This document shows, in pieces, positions 34,064 to 41,757 of a DNA stretch of 64,000 nucleotides. How positions within the stretch are numbered: position 1 is the stretch's first letter; the number at the start of each line of letters is the position of its first letter. The notes beneath the pieces were generated by a model, which saw nothing but the letters and a program-made list of their open reading frames with translations, ran no database searches and was not told the DNA's origin. The DNA lies in contig NZ_JACHMG010000001.1 of the NCBI RefSeq assembly GCF_014204865.1, forward strand, positions 4,552,501 through 4,616,500, read 5' to 3'. The translations under genes and the position numbers were made by a program. This stretch comes from Amycolatopsis jiangsuensis. Lineage in GTDB: Bacteria; Actinomycetota; Actinomycetes; Mycobacteriales; Pseudonocardiaceae.

Positions 34064-34693
34064 TCAGGTCGGTAGGTTCGACCTGACCCACTTCTCCACA
34101 GCCGTCACGACGTCACTCACTGGCGCCTCGGTCGTGTCGATGGAGTCGACCTGACCGCGTATCCACAGGTTGAACTCCAGCATTTCGTCGATGCGGGGTT
34201 CGTCCCATTCGCGCCAAGCCGGGCGGGCACGCAGGCGCGCGCGGAGGGTTTCGTTGTCGGCCACCAGCGCGAGGTAGTGCACATCCGCGAAGAAGACCCG
34301 TTCCGGCAGGGGTTCCAGCTCCTGCGGCGCCACCGTCCCGCACAACACGACCGGACTGCCGTTCTGATGCAGCATCGCCGCCATTCGCAACCACGTGGCG
34401 CGGAACGCCGGATGGCCCGGCACATCCTCCTGCAACGCACCTGTCCACAGGACGTCCTGCTCCAGCACCAGGGCGTCCCCGGCCAGCCGCTCCGCCAGCC
34501 GCGGGCCGACCGTGGACTTTCCCGCCGCGCTCGGTCCGGTCAGCGCGAACAGTGGCAGCCGGCGAAACGGCCATCGGTGGCCGCACAATCCACAGCGCAG
34601 TGTCGCCCCGTCGACCTGTGGACAACGGGCTCGGTCTCCACAAGCCGGGCACACCCGAAGATCGAGCGCGGCCGGTAATCCACCTGTGGACAA
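34064..34693 (-). CDS. Zinc-ribbon P-loop kinase (nucleoside/adenylate kinase-like)
   Basis: A protein of about 209 residues. Near the start is a four-Cys ribbon (CPACGDRARC then CGLCGHRW), followed by a P-loop LTGPSAAGKSTVGPRLAE and a small AAA/nucleoside-kinase fold with VLEQDVLW, VVLCGTVAPQEL and LRARLRARPAW (lid Arg). The substrate is not evident. The start is uncertain: TTG at 34693, next to the stop of the zf-TFIIB gene, or GTG at 34654 just before the first Cys. The longer frame upstream is the neighbour gene read out of frame. Confidence 0.75.
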   Translation of the reverse strand: MSTGGLPAALDLRVCPACGDRARCPQVDGATLRCGLCGHRWPFRRLPLFALTGPSAAGKSTVGPRLAERLAGDALVLEQDVLWTGALQEDVPGHPAFRATWLRMAAMLHQNGSPVVLCGTVAPQELEPLPERVFFADVHYLALVADNETLRARLRARPAWREWDEPRIDEMLEFNLWIRGQVDSIDTTEAPVSDVVTAVEKWVRSNLPT

Positions 34694-34694
34694 C

Positions 34695-35168
34695 TCAGTC
34701 GAAGAGGTTCTCGAGGAAACTGCGCTTACGGCGCCCGCCGTAAGCGCGCGGGGAATCCGAATAGCCACGGTGGCCGCCGTAAGGACGCGGGGAATCCGCG
34801 AATCCGCCACCGCGATACGGCCGCGGCGAGTCCGGATGGCCCCCGCGGTACGGGCGTGGCGAGTCGCTATAGCCACCGCCCGGGTACGGGCGCGGCAGGT
34901 CACCGTGGCCGCCACCGGGGTAGGGCCGCGGCGAATCACCATGGCCGCCACCGTCTCGGTACGGACGCGGCGAATCGGGGCGGCCGGAGTGCGCGGCCGG
35001 CGGAGCGTAGGGCTGCGGCTGGTGCCCGTAGAACGAGTTCTCGGCGCCGACGATCTGCTCCAGCTCGCCACGGTCCAGGAAAATCCCGCGGCAGCCCTCG
35101 CACTGCTCGATGTGGATACCGGTCTTGTCGACCGTACGCATCATGTTCTGACACTTCGGACAAATCAC
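34695..35168 (-). CDS. TFIIB-type zinc-ribbon protein with DSPRPY repeats
   Basis: A 157-residue protein. Residues 1-42 form a zf-TFIIB ribbon (CPKCQNMM ... CEGCRGIFLDRGELEQI). From residue 62 there are seven repeats of (D/S)-(S/L)-P-R-P-Y-x-G-G separated by Gly/His/Tyr-rich spacers, then a basic-aromatic tail RRKRSFLENLFD. The ribbon family is widespread and uncharacterised; the repeat tail is unusual and may be a disordered interaction or condensate-forming segment (inference). It is directly followed by the kinase gene. Confidence 0.85.
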   Translation of the reverse strand: MICPKCQNMMRTVDKTGIHIEQCEGCRGIFLDRGELEQIVGAENSFYGHQPQPYAPPAAHSGRPDSPRPYRDGGGHGDSPRPYPGGGHGDLPRPYPGGGYSDSPRPYRGGHPDSPRPYRGGGFADSPRPYGGHRGYSDSPRAYGGRRKRSFLENLFD

Positions 35169-35201
35169 GCAACACAGGCTACGCGGACGTGCCGCTTCCC
35201 G

Positions 35202-35570
35202 TCAGCAGGCACACAGACAGAACGGGTGGCCCACCGGATCGGCATAGACGCGGAACGACCTCGGCGAGTCGTCCAGCAAAGTCGCGCCCAGTTCGAGAAC
35301 ACGCTGGTGAGCCGCCTCCAGGTCGGTGACGTCCAAGTCCAGGTGGGCCTGCTGCGGCTCGTCCGGCGACGGCCACTTCGGCGCTCGATAGTCCGGCACA
35401 CGCTGGAATTCCAAGCGGGCTCCGCCGCGGGGATTCACCAGAGTGACCCACTGACCGTCCTCGGCGACCTTGGGTTCGTCCCAATCAAGGACCGTCCGGT
35501 AGAAGCCCGCGAGGGCCACCGGGTCGGGACAGTCGACCGCCACGCCGCCGAACGTCGGGATCACACTCAT
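35202..35570 (-). CDS. VOC (glyoxalase/bleomycin resistance-like) protein
   Basis: A 122-residue vicinal-oxygen-chelate fold with the two beta-alpha-beta-beta-beta modules: GGVAVDCPDPVALAGFYRTVL and HLDLDVTDLEAAHQRVLELG, ending DPVGHPFCLC. It falls in the glyoxalase_6-like group of small cytosolic proteins; substrate unknown. ATG start. It diverges from the CGNR regulator, with an inverted repeat between them, so the pair may be a regulator-target unit (inference). Confidence 0.88.
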   Translation of the reverse strand: MSVIPTFGGVAVDCPDPVALAGFYRTVLDWDEPKVAEDGQWVTLVNPRGGARLEFQRVPDYRAPKWPSPDEPQQAHLDLDVTDLEAAHQRVLELGATLLDDSPRSFRVYADPVGHPFCLCAC

Positions 35571-35591
35571 GCCCGCTCACCTTTCGACTAG

Positions 35592-35618
35592 TAACCTGTG
35601 AACGGGCAATAGAGGTTA
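35592..35618. promoter_or_regulatory. Candidate operator between VOC and CGNR genes
   Basis: TAACCT (35592-35597) and its inverted copy AGGTTA (35613-35618), 15 bases apart, lie midway between the two divergent starts. Short arms make this tentative. Confidence 0.35.
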
Positions 35619-35659
35619 GCGGTCCAGGTCGCGAGGTTTTTCGCCCGTACACTGGTCCG

Positions 35660-36127
35660 GTGCACACCGATGCTTGCCTGGTGGTCGCCTTCCTCAACAC
35701 CGTCGACCTCGAGCGGGGCGCCGATCTGCTGGACGATCCCGAAGGCTGGCGCCGCTGGTCCGAGGACCGCGAAGTGGCGCCGAACGATGTCGCGGAGGCC
35801 CGCGCCGCGCGAGACAGCCTCCGCGCGGCGCTCGGAGATCCGCGGCTGACCGTCCGCCCCCTCGACGTGCCGCTTCGTTTTTCGCTGACCGACAGCGGCC
35901 CGGCCCTGATCACCCCTGACGCGGTCACGGCGGTCCTGGCCGCGGCCACCCGGCTCACCGTCCGCGGCGACTGGGTTCGTCTCAAGATCTGCCCCGCCGA
36001 CGACTGCCTCTGGGCCTTCTACGACGAATCCCGCAACCGCTCCCGCACCTGGTGCTCGATGCGCGTGTGCGGCAACCGCGAAAAAGCACGCTCCTGGCGC
36101 GCCCGCACGGCCTCTGTGCACAACTGA
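35660..36127 (+). CDS. CGNR zinc-finger (ABATE domain) regulator
   Basis: A 155-residue protein. The N-terminal ABATE-like domain (FLNTVDLERGADLLDD onward) precedes a C-terminal CGNR zinc finger: CPADDCLWAFYDESRNRSRT then WCSMRVCGNREKARSWR, giving four Cys and the C-G-N-R signature. These are stress-linked putative transcription factors in actinobacteria. The start is GTG. It likely regulates the divergent VOC gene. Its last codons overlap the first of the DnaA-box-like motifs described next. Confidence 0.9.
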   Translation: MHTDACLVVAFLNTVDLERGADLLDDPEGWRRWSEDREVAPNDVAEARAARDSLRAALGDPRLTVRPLDVPLRFSLTDSGPALITPDAVTAVLAAATRLTVRGDWVRLKICPADDCLWAFYDESRNRSRTWCSMRVCGNREKARSWRARTASVHN

Positions 36128-36268
36128 GTCCCTGTGGACAACCTGCCCACAGGCCCTACATATGCATGTGCACCGGCACTGGATGCCCACAACTTGTGGA
36201 TACCGATTAGGCCATCACCGTGAATTCCTGTGGATAACCCCGGGGATAACTCAGCTTCCTGTGGACAA
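36115..36268. promoter_or_regulatory. Cluster of DnaA-box-like 9-mers
   Basis: Five 9-mers in one orientation within 154 bases: TGTGCACAA (36115), TGTGGACAA (36133), TGTGGATAC (36196), TGTGGATAA (36229) and TGTGGACAA (36260). Read on the minus strand these are TTGTCCACA/TTATCCACA types. A 13-bp palindrome CCACAACTTGTGG spans 36188-36200. No dnaA or dnaN gene is nearby, so this is not the main chromosomal origin by context. A DnaA-binding regulatory or titration site is inferred. Confidence 0.5.
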
Positions 36269-36438
36269 CTGGTCTAGCTGGCCGGCAAGTGTGGTATTGA
36301 AGCGGATCGCACACGATCGGCCGCCCTGCGTACTCGCTACGGCTTCGCTGGAAGCACCGGAAGCGTATGGGTGGTGAGCGCCGACGGAGCCCCGTGTACG
36401 GCGACGTGTCCGTCCGCCCACCGTCCGGCCCCGCGCCA

Positions 36439-36638
36439 CGGCAACCGACTCATGACTTGCGGCTCGCGGCAACCGACTCATGACTTGCGGGGTGCGGTGC
36501 GGTGTGCGGGGGTGCGGTGCGGTGTGCGGGGGTGCGGTGCGGCGTGCGGCGTGCGGCAACCGACTCATGACTTGCGGCGTGCGGCCTGCGGCAACCGGCT
36601 CCTGGCTCCTGGCTCCTGGCTCCTGGCTCCTGGCTCCT
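36439..36638. repeat. Compound tandem-repeat block (24-, 20- and 7-bp units)
   Basis: Three perfect copies of a 24-mer beginning CGGCAACCGACTCATGAC (36439-36462, 36467-36490, 36554-36577). Between copies two and three are two 20-mers GGTGCGGTGCGGTGTGCGGG (36491-36530) plus a partial third. Six copies of GGCTCCT follow (36597-36638). Confidence 0.95.
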
Positions 36639-36704
36639 GACAAGCGACTCACTGGCTCACTGCAACCGACGCATGCCCACCAGAAACGCAACCCCACCAG
36701 AGAC

Positions 36705-36746
36705 GCAACGGCTCCTCCCCGGGTGAATCCGGGGAGGAGCCGTTGC
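36705..36746. terminator. Perfect 18-bp hairpin
   Basis: Arms 36705-36722 and 36729-36746 pair without mismatch around a 6-base loop. On the minus strand it begins 11 bases after the stop codon at 36758 and is the likely end of the transcript from the DUF445 gene. Confidence 0.8.
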
Positions 36747-36757
36747 GGGACAAAGGG

Positions 36758-36805
36758 TCAGCGGAGCTTGTTGCCCACCGAGCCCAGGGCCTGCGTCGCC
36801 CTCAT
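36758..36805 (-). pseudogene. Short coding remnant
   Basis: A minus-strand frame ends ATQALGSVGNKLR-stop directly before the hairpin terminator. A second, out-of-frame copy of the same bases (GCGACGCAGGC(A/C)CTGGG) lies about 33 bases upstream, and a stop at 36845-36847 closes the frame after 28 codons. It looks like the end of a decayed gene. Parent family not recognised. Confidence 0.3.
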
Positions 36806-36843
36806 CGGCTCACCGACCCAGTGCCTGCGTCGCCTCCCGCCAG

Positions 36844-36888
36844 CTCACCAGCCCACTAGCCACCGGCTCACCAGCCCACTAGCCACCG
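36844..36888. repeat. 23-bp direct repeat, two copies
   Basis: CTCACCAGCCCACTAGCC-type units at 36844-36865 and 36867-36888, identical over 22 bases, immediately downstream of the DUF445 stop. Confidence 0.9.
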
Positions 36889-36906
36889 ACTCACCGACTC
36901 ACCGGC

Positions 36907-38205
36907 TCAGAACAGCAGCTGCGCCACCGCGTAGATGACCAGGCCGGCCAGTGCGCCGACCACCGTGCCGTTGATGCGGATGAACTGCAGGTCCCTGCCT
37001 ACCTGGAGTTCGATCTTGCGGGAGGTTTCCTCGGCGTCCCAGCGTTCGACGGTGTCGGAGATGATCGTGGTGATCTCGCTGGAGTAGTTGGCCACCAGGT
37101 AGGCCGCCGCGCCTTCCACCCAGCCGTCGACCTTCGCGGTGAGCGTCTCGTCCGACGTCAGGCGTTCGCCGAGGGAGCGCAGGCTCGTCCGGACGCGGAC
37201 GCGCAGTTCGCTCGACGGGTCCTCGGCGGCGTTCAGCAGCATTTCCTTGGCCGTGGCCCACGCGGAACCGATCAGCTTCTGCACCTCCGCGTGGTGCACG
37301 ATCTGGCCCTTGACCTGCTCGGCCCGCTCCATGGTCTGCGGATCGGTCTGCAGGTCCTGGGCGAACTCGCCGAGGAACTTGTCCAGCGCCAGCCGCATCG
37401 GGTGGTTGACGTCGGTCTTCACCGCCCACGCGAACGTCAGCACCTCGCCGTACACCCGGTCCGCGAGCATCTCGTCGACGAACTTCGGCGACCAGCTCGG
37501 GGCGCGGTCGGAGACCACGCGCAGCATCGTCTGGTGGTTGTCCCGGACCCATTCGTAGGCGCGATCGCACATCAGGTCGACGAGCTTGTGGTGCGCCCCG
37601 TCCTCGAAGACCCCCGCGAGGATCTTGCCCAGCGGCGGCCCCCACGGCCGGTCGATCACGCGCTTGACCACGGCCTGTTCCATGATCGCCTGCACGTCCT
37701 CGTCCCGCAGCACGGTGACCGCGCCGCGCACCACCGTGGCCAGTTCCGAGGTGACCCGTTCGGCGTTGTCCGGCTGCGCCAGCCAGCCGCCGAGCCGGCG
37801 CGCGATGCCGATCCGGCGCAGTTTGTCGCGGATGACGTCCTCGGAGAGGAAGTTCGAGCCGACGAAGTCGCCGAGACTGCTGCCGAGCTGATCCTTCTTG
37901 TTCGGGATGATCGCGGTGTGCGGGATGCGCAGGCCGAGCGGATGCCGGAACAGCGCAGTGACCGCGAACCAGTCCGCGAGCGCGCCGACCATGCCCGCTT
38001 CGGCGGCCGCGCGCACGTAGCCGACCCAGCTCGGCCAGCCCGCCGACTCCGCCCAGCTCGCGAGCAGGAAGAGCACCGTTGCGCCGGCGAGGAAGCCCAG
38101 CGCGACCAGCTTCATCTTGCGCAGCGCACGCCGTTTGCCTGCCTCTGCCTCCGCTCCGCCGGGCGGATCGGCGGGCGTGACCTTCTGCGGGGTGAGTTGC
38201 TCCAC
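36907..38205 (-). CDS. DUF445 membrane protein
   Basis: A 432-residue protein with membrane helices near residues 32-52 and at the very C-terminus (VVGALAGLVIYAVAQLLF). The DUF445 signature AAAEAGMVGALADWFAVTALFRHPLG is present, followed by repeated helical segments including two similar HTAIIPNKKDQLGSSLGDFV-type and RVIDRPWGPPLGKIL-type stretches. Function unknown in the family; a scaffold or transport role is guessed. The GTG start faces the aminotransferase start only 29 bases away. Confidence 0.88.
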   Translation of the reverse strand: MEQLTPQKVTPADPPGGAEAEAGKRRALRKMKLVALGFLAGATVLFLLASWAESAGWPSWVGYVRAAAEAGMVGALADWFAVTALFRHPLGLRIPHTAIIPNKKDQLGSSLGDFVGSNFLSEDVIRDKLRRIGIARRLGGWLAQPDNAERVTSELATVVRGAVTVLRDEDVQAIMEQAVVKRVIDRPWGPPLGKILAGVFEDGAHHKLVDLMCDRAYEWVRDNHQTMLRVVSDRAPSWSPKFVDEMLADRVYGEVLTFAWAVKTDVNHPMRLALDKFLGEFAQDLQTDPQTMERAEQVKGQIVHHAEVQKLIGSAWATAKEMLLNAAEDPSSELRVRVRTSLRSLGERLTSDETLTAKVDGWVEGAAAYLVANYSSEITTIISDTVERWDAEETSRKIELQVGRDLQFIRINGTVVGALAGLVIYAVAQLLF

Positions 38206-38234
38206 CGCACCATTGTCCGTGAGGATGCATCTTC

Positions 38235-39401
38235 GTGCGTGAACCAGCTCTCGTCCCCCGCCTCCGCCCGTTCACCGCGACCGTCTTCGCCGAGATGACG
38301 GCGCTCGCCGTACGGCACGACGCGGTGAACCTCGGCCAGGGCTTCCCGGACACCGACGGCCCGGCCGGCATGCTCGAAACGGCGAAGAACTCCCTGTTCG
38401 GCGGCGACAACCAGTATCCGCCGGGTCCAGGCCGCCCGGAGCTGCGCGCCGCGATCGCGCGGCACCGGCAGCGATACGGCACCGACTACGATCCGGACAC
38501 CGAGGTCCTGGTCACAGCCGGGGCGACCGAGGCCATCACGGCCACCCTGCTCGCGCTCACCGAGGCCGGCGACGAGGTCATCGTGGTCGAGCCGTACTAC
38601 GACTCGTACGCCGCGGCCGTCGCGATGGCCGGCGCGCAGCGACGCGTCATCGGCCTGACCGAGGCCGGCGACGGCCGGCTCGAACTCGACCTCGACGCGT
38701 TCCGCGCCGCGATCACGCCACGCACGCGGGCAGTGTTGCTGAACTCACCCCACAATCCCACCGGCACGGTGTTCTCCCGCGCGCAACTCTCCGAGGTCGC
38801 GCGCCTGTGCGTCGAACACGATCTGGTCGCGGTCACCGACGAGGTCTACGAGCACCTCGTCTTCGACGGCGGCGAGCACGTGCCGCTCGCCTCGCTGCCC
38901 GGGATGCGGGAACGGACCGTGGCCATTTCCAGCGCGGGCAAGACGTTCAACTGCACCGGCTGGAAAATCGGCTGGGTCTGCTCGAGCGCGGAACTGGTCG
39001 CAGCCGTGAAGGCGGCGAAACAATTCATCACGTTCGTTTCCGGCGGGCCGTTGCAACCAGCCGTCGCTTACGCGCTGGAGAACGAGCTGGATTGGGTCGA
39101 GGACCTCCGTACGAGCTTGCAGGAGAAGCGGGATCGACTGTCCGCTGGGCTCGCCGATGCGGGATTCGCCGTACGTCCGAGCTTCGGTACTTATTTCGTG
39201 ACCGCCGACGTACGCCCGCTCGGTTTCTCCGACGCCGCGGAACTGGCCTGGGCACTGCCGGAACGCGTCGGCGTCGTCGCCGTTCCGGTGAACGTCTTCA
39301 CAGATCACCCGGATGAGTGGAAACACCTCTTGCGGTTCGCGTTCTGCAAACGGAATGAAGTCATTGACGAGGCCGTCGAGCGACTGCGGAAACTGGTCTG
39401 A
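38235..39401 (+). CDS. PLP-dependent class I aminotransferase
   Basis: A 388-residue fold-type I aminotransferase. The PLP lysine lies in ISSAGKTFNCTGWKIGW, the carboxylate Arg in the C-terminal LLRFAFCKRNE, and NPTGTVFSR and DEVYEHL are typical. It falls with kynurenine/N-succinyl-diaminopimelate (DapC-like) enzymes; the exact amino donor is not certain. The start is GTG. It is divergent from DUF445. Opening motif HDAVNLGQGFPDTDGP is standard for the subgroup. Confidence 0.93.
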   Translation: MREPALVPRLRPFTATVFAEMTALAVRHDAVNLGQGFPDTDGPAGMLETAKNSLFGGDNQYPPGPGRPELRAAIARHRQRYGTDYDPDTEVLVTAGATEAITATLLALTEAGDEVIVVEPYYDSYAAAVAMAGAQRRVIGLTEAGDGRLELDLDAFRAAITPRTRAVLLNSPHNPTGTVFSRAQLSEVARLCVEHDLVAVTDEVYEHLVFDGGEHVPLASLPGMRERTVAISSAGKTFNCTGWKIGWVCSSAELVAAVKAAKQFITFVSGGPLQPAVAYALENELDWVEDLRTSLQEKRDRLSAGLADAGFAVRPSFGTYFVTADVRPLGFSDAAELAWALPERVGVVAVPVNVFTDHPDEWKHLLRFAFCKRNEVIDEAVERLRKLV

Positions 39402-39756
39402 TCATTACCGCCCGATACCCGGCGACGGACCCGCGGCGGCGTCGTACCCAGAGTGGTTCAGCCCGCAAACATCAGGTCAACGACCGGATGACGGCCGCGA
39501 ATCGGGCCCCGGATGGCCGTAGACCGAGCCGTCGGGACCACGCTCAGTGATCAACATCGGCCGTCCGGAGCGAGGGTGCGGTGGCGACGTTCCGCCTAAC
39601 GGGGTGGATCGTGCGCGGGAGAGATGAAACACTCGCCACCGGTGCTAGAAAGAGGGCAGCCCCGGGGGACCTGCGACCTGGCCGGAAGAGAACCCCAGCA
39701 AGATCAGACTCGTGCGGTGGGGCGCATGAGCTTCAGGCGCGGACGGTGGTGGTGGC
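39402..39756. other. 355-bp leader upstream of the repeat-rich secreted protein
   Basis: No gene seen. The last 180 bases are purine-rich with several G runs (AGAAAGAGGGCAGC, CCGGGGGACC) that could fold as a structured 5' leader. I could not match it to a known riboswitch class. Confidence 0.4.
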
Positions 39757-41334
39757 GTGAGCGGCATGGCAGCCATGCACGACGTCGCACCTCTCGCCCT
39801 GCCCGGCGGTCCACTCGGGACGATCGCCGGCTCCCGGCCCCGAGGCACCGACACCGAACCCGCCCCGATGCACGGACGCCGGCCCCGGCCATGGGCCGCG
39901 CCGATCGCTCGCCCGGCCGCGCGGATCGCGCTGGCCGGCGGGCTCGCGGTGGCCGGCTGGCTGCTCGGCGCGGCGCTGTCCCAGCCGAACGCCTCGGCGG
40001 ACGAGCGCCCGTCCGGATCGGACGACCACCCCGCGGCCGCCGCGCACCAGGCCGGCGAACAGGGGAACAAACACGCGATACCCGATACGTCGGGGACGCT
40101 GACCTGGTCTTCTCCGTCCGATGGCGACAAGGCGGAGCACTCCCCCGCACACCGTTCCGCGGCCGGGCATCGAGGTGCCGGGCACAGAGCTTCGGGGGAC
40201 AGCTCTGCCCACAGCGCCCACAGCGCTGACGCGGGGAAAGCCGGGCCGAACGCGATACGTGGGCACACCACGTCATCCGGCACGACCACGGTGCACACCA
40301 CAGCAGGCAGCAAGCCGACCAGCGCGGCGACGGCGAGCGGGCACGGCAGCACCGGCAGCACCGGCAGCACCGGCAGCACCGGCAGCACCGGCAGCACCGG
40401 CAGCACCGGCAGCGAAACGCCAACCTATTCGACCGCAATCGGCAACCCGTCCGGCGCCTCCGGCAATCCGTCCAGCAGCTCCAGCAGCGAAACGACAACC
40501 GACCCGACCGCAATCGGCAACCCGTCCGGCATCGCGCCCACGACGACAGGTGGGCCACCCTCCACTTCCCCCGTGAACGACGGATCCGGTGCCGGCACCT
40601 CGCCGTCCGCGGGGCAGTCCACTGCTGGTGCCGCGATCGCTGACCACTCCATCGCCGGGCTCACGGCGGCGGGCGGTGAAACCGCGGCCGAGCGGCGGCA
40701 GGGCTTGCTGGACAGCGTGCTCGGCGGAACCCTCAGCGCCAACCTCGACGCGACCCTCGACGACCTGTTCACCAGCACGTTCACCACCGTCGACGGCGTG
40801 ACCGGGATCAGAACCGGTGCGGACGGGGTGACGGCGCCGTTGCTGCCCATCGGGGACGTCGTCGGGCCGGTGCTCGACGGTGGGTCGGGCAGCGGGAGCG
40901 TCGTGGTGACCGCGCCGCTGCCGGTCACCCAGCCCGCGAGCGTGCCGCACACCGGCTCGGCTCCTGCGCAGAAGCAGGCGGCCAAAGCCGTCAAGACGGT
41001 CACAGTGGTGCCGATCCGGAAAACCTCGAAGACCGCCGAGGCCGGCGGCACGGACCAGGCCGTCCCGGAGAAGCATTCCGGGACCGATCGCGCCCATGTC
41101 GCCGGTGGGGGCAGTGGCAGCGGCGGCGGGTTGCCCGCGACGCCGAGCGCGCCCAGTGCGCCGGCCGCGGCTTCCAGCCCGGGCCACGACGGGTCCGGTG
41201 GGGCCCGGCTTCCGTTCGCCGTCGCGGCGGACGGCGACACCGTCACCCAGCTGAAGCTCATCGGCGTCAGCCGCGACCACGAGGTCGCGGGCGCCGGCAG
41301 GGACGCCGCCCTGCCCACCACCTCCCCGGACTGA
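39757..41334 (+). CDS. Exported low-complexity protein with (Gly-Ser-Thr)n tract
   Basis: A 525-residue protein. A basic N-terminus and one hydrophobic segment (ARIALAGGLAVAGWLLGAAL, about 55-74) act as signal or anchor. A long Ser/Thr/Gly/Ala/His-rich stalk follows, with seven Gly-Ser-Thr repeats and two TAIGNPSG units. A small ordered region (about 305-355, RRQGLLDSVLGGTLSANLDA and DLFTSTFTTVDGVTGIRTG) sits before another Pro/Ser/Gly-rich half. Family not recognised. It is probably a surface or cell-wall-spanning protein (inference). Start is GTG at 39757 or ATG at 39766 or 39775. Confidence 0.65.
   Translation: MSGMAAMHDVAPLALPGGPLGTIAGSRPRGTDTEPAPMHGRRPRPWAAPIARPAARIALAGGLAVAGWLLGAALSQPNASADERPSGSDDHPAAAAHQAGEQGNKHAIPDTSGTLTWSSPSDGDKAEHSPAHRSAAGHRGAGHRASGDSSAHSAHSADAGKAGPNAIRGHTTSSGTTTVHTTAGSKPTSAATASGHGSTGSTGSTGSTGSTGSTGSTGSETPTYSTAIGNPSGASGNPSSSSSSETTTDPTAIGNPSGIAPTTTGGPPSTSPVNDGSGAGTSPSAGQSTAGAAIADHSIAGLTAAGGETAAERRQGLLDSVLGGTLSANLDATLDDLFTSTFTTVDGVTGIRTGADGVTAPLLPIGDVVGPVLDGGSGSGSVVVTAPLPVTQPASVPHTGSAPAQKQAAKAVKTVTVVPIRKTSKTAEAGGTDQAVPEKHSGTDRAHVAGGGSGSGGGLPATPSAPSAPAAASSPGHDGSGGARLPFAVAADGDTVTQLKLIGVSRDHEVAGAGRDAALPTTSPD
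40345..40413. repeat. 9-bp tandem repeat (7 copies plus partial)
   Basis: Seven perfect GGCAGCACC units and a terminal GGCAGC, encoding Gly-Ser-Thr repeats in the exported protein. It differs by one base per unit from the 9-bp repeat in the DUF2505 gene at 14978-15031. Confidence 0.96.
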
Positions 41335-41440
41335 CCGCACAGACCGGTCCTCCGGGGAGAGCCACGCCCAAACCAAGATCAACTTCGCGGCCTCGACGCG
41401 TCCGGCTCGCCCCCAGCACGAACCTCCCAGGGGCTGATCC

Positions 41441-41608
41441 ATGTCTGTGACCACTGTGCTTCCCGACCGGCCGACCGCGCCCGGCCGGTTCGGGTCCCGG
41501 TCCCGGCACCGCGCTGCCCCCGCGGTGCCGGGACCCCACGCAGGCGTGCTCCGGAGGTTTCCGCTCACCGCGCCGAGCGGGAACCTGCGCCAACCGAAGC
41601 TCGCCTGA
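41441..41608 (+). CDS. Possible small basic protein (55 aa)
   Basis: A 56-codon frame with ATG start, an AGGGG-type ribosome site 8 bases upstream and about 85 percent G/C at third positions. The product is Arg/Pro-rich (starts MSVTTVLPDRPTAPGRFGSR, ends GNLRQPKLA) with no membrane segment or Cys. A hairpin follows at 41661-41684. It lies 106 bases after the exported protein gene. No family recognised; it could be chance. Confidence 0.4.
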   Translation: MSVTTVLPDRPTAPGRFGSRSRHRAAPAVPGPHAGVLRRFPLTAPSGNLRQPKLA

Positions 41609-41660
41609 GCCGTCGGCGATTCCCGGCACTTCGAGGGGCTGTGCCGGGAACCCGCCGCGG

Positions 41661-41684
41661 CGTCCGCTCCACCGAGAGCGGACG
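41661..41684. terminator. Perfect 9-bp hairpin terminator
   Basis: CGTCCGCTC (41661-41669) pairs with 41676-41684 around a 6-base loop, between the plus-strand genes and the end of the convergent MocR gene. A second, wider inverted repeat (41684-41696 with 41746-41758, 13 bp perfect) overlaps the MocR stop. Confidence 0.7.
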
Positions 41685-41757
41685 AACAGCCGGTGCGCCG
41701 GACGCGAGACCGCCACCCTCCCTGGAGTGGCAGGGCTCCTCCGGTGCACCGGCTGTT

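Larger units (their letters stand above)
36128..36906. other. 779-bp intergenic mosaic: DnaA-like boxes, three repeat families, hairpin
   Basis: No full gene. Left to right: DnaA-box-like motifs (to 36268), a tandem-repeat block (36439-36638), a perfect 18-bp hairpin (36705-36746), a short minus-strand coding remnant ending at 36758, and a 23-bp double repeat (36844-36888). Confidence 0.7.

Noticed and set aside
39570..39756. Cyclic di-AMP (ydaO-type) riboswitch upstream of the exported protein
   Set aside because: Some G-rich pieces look similar, but the GGGGTGAATCC element and the expected pairing are not found; a covariance search would be needed.
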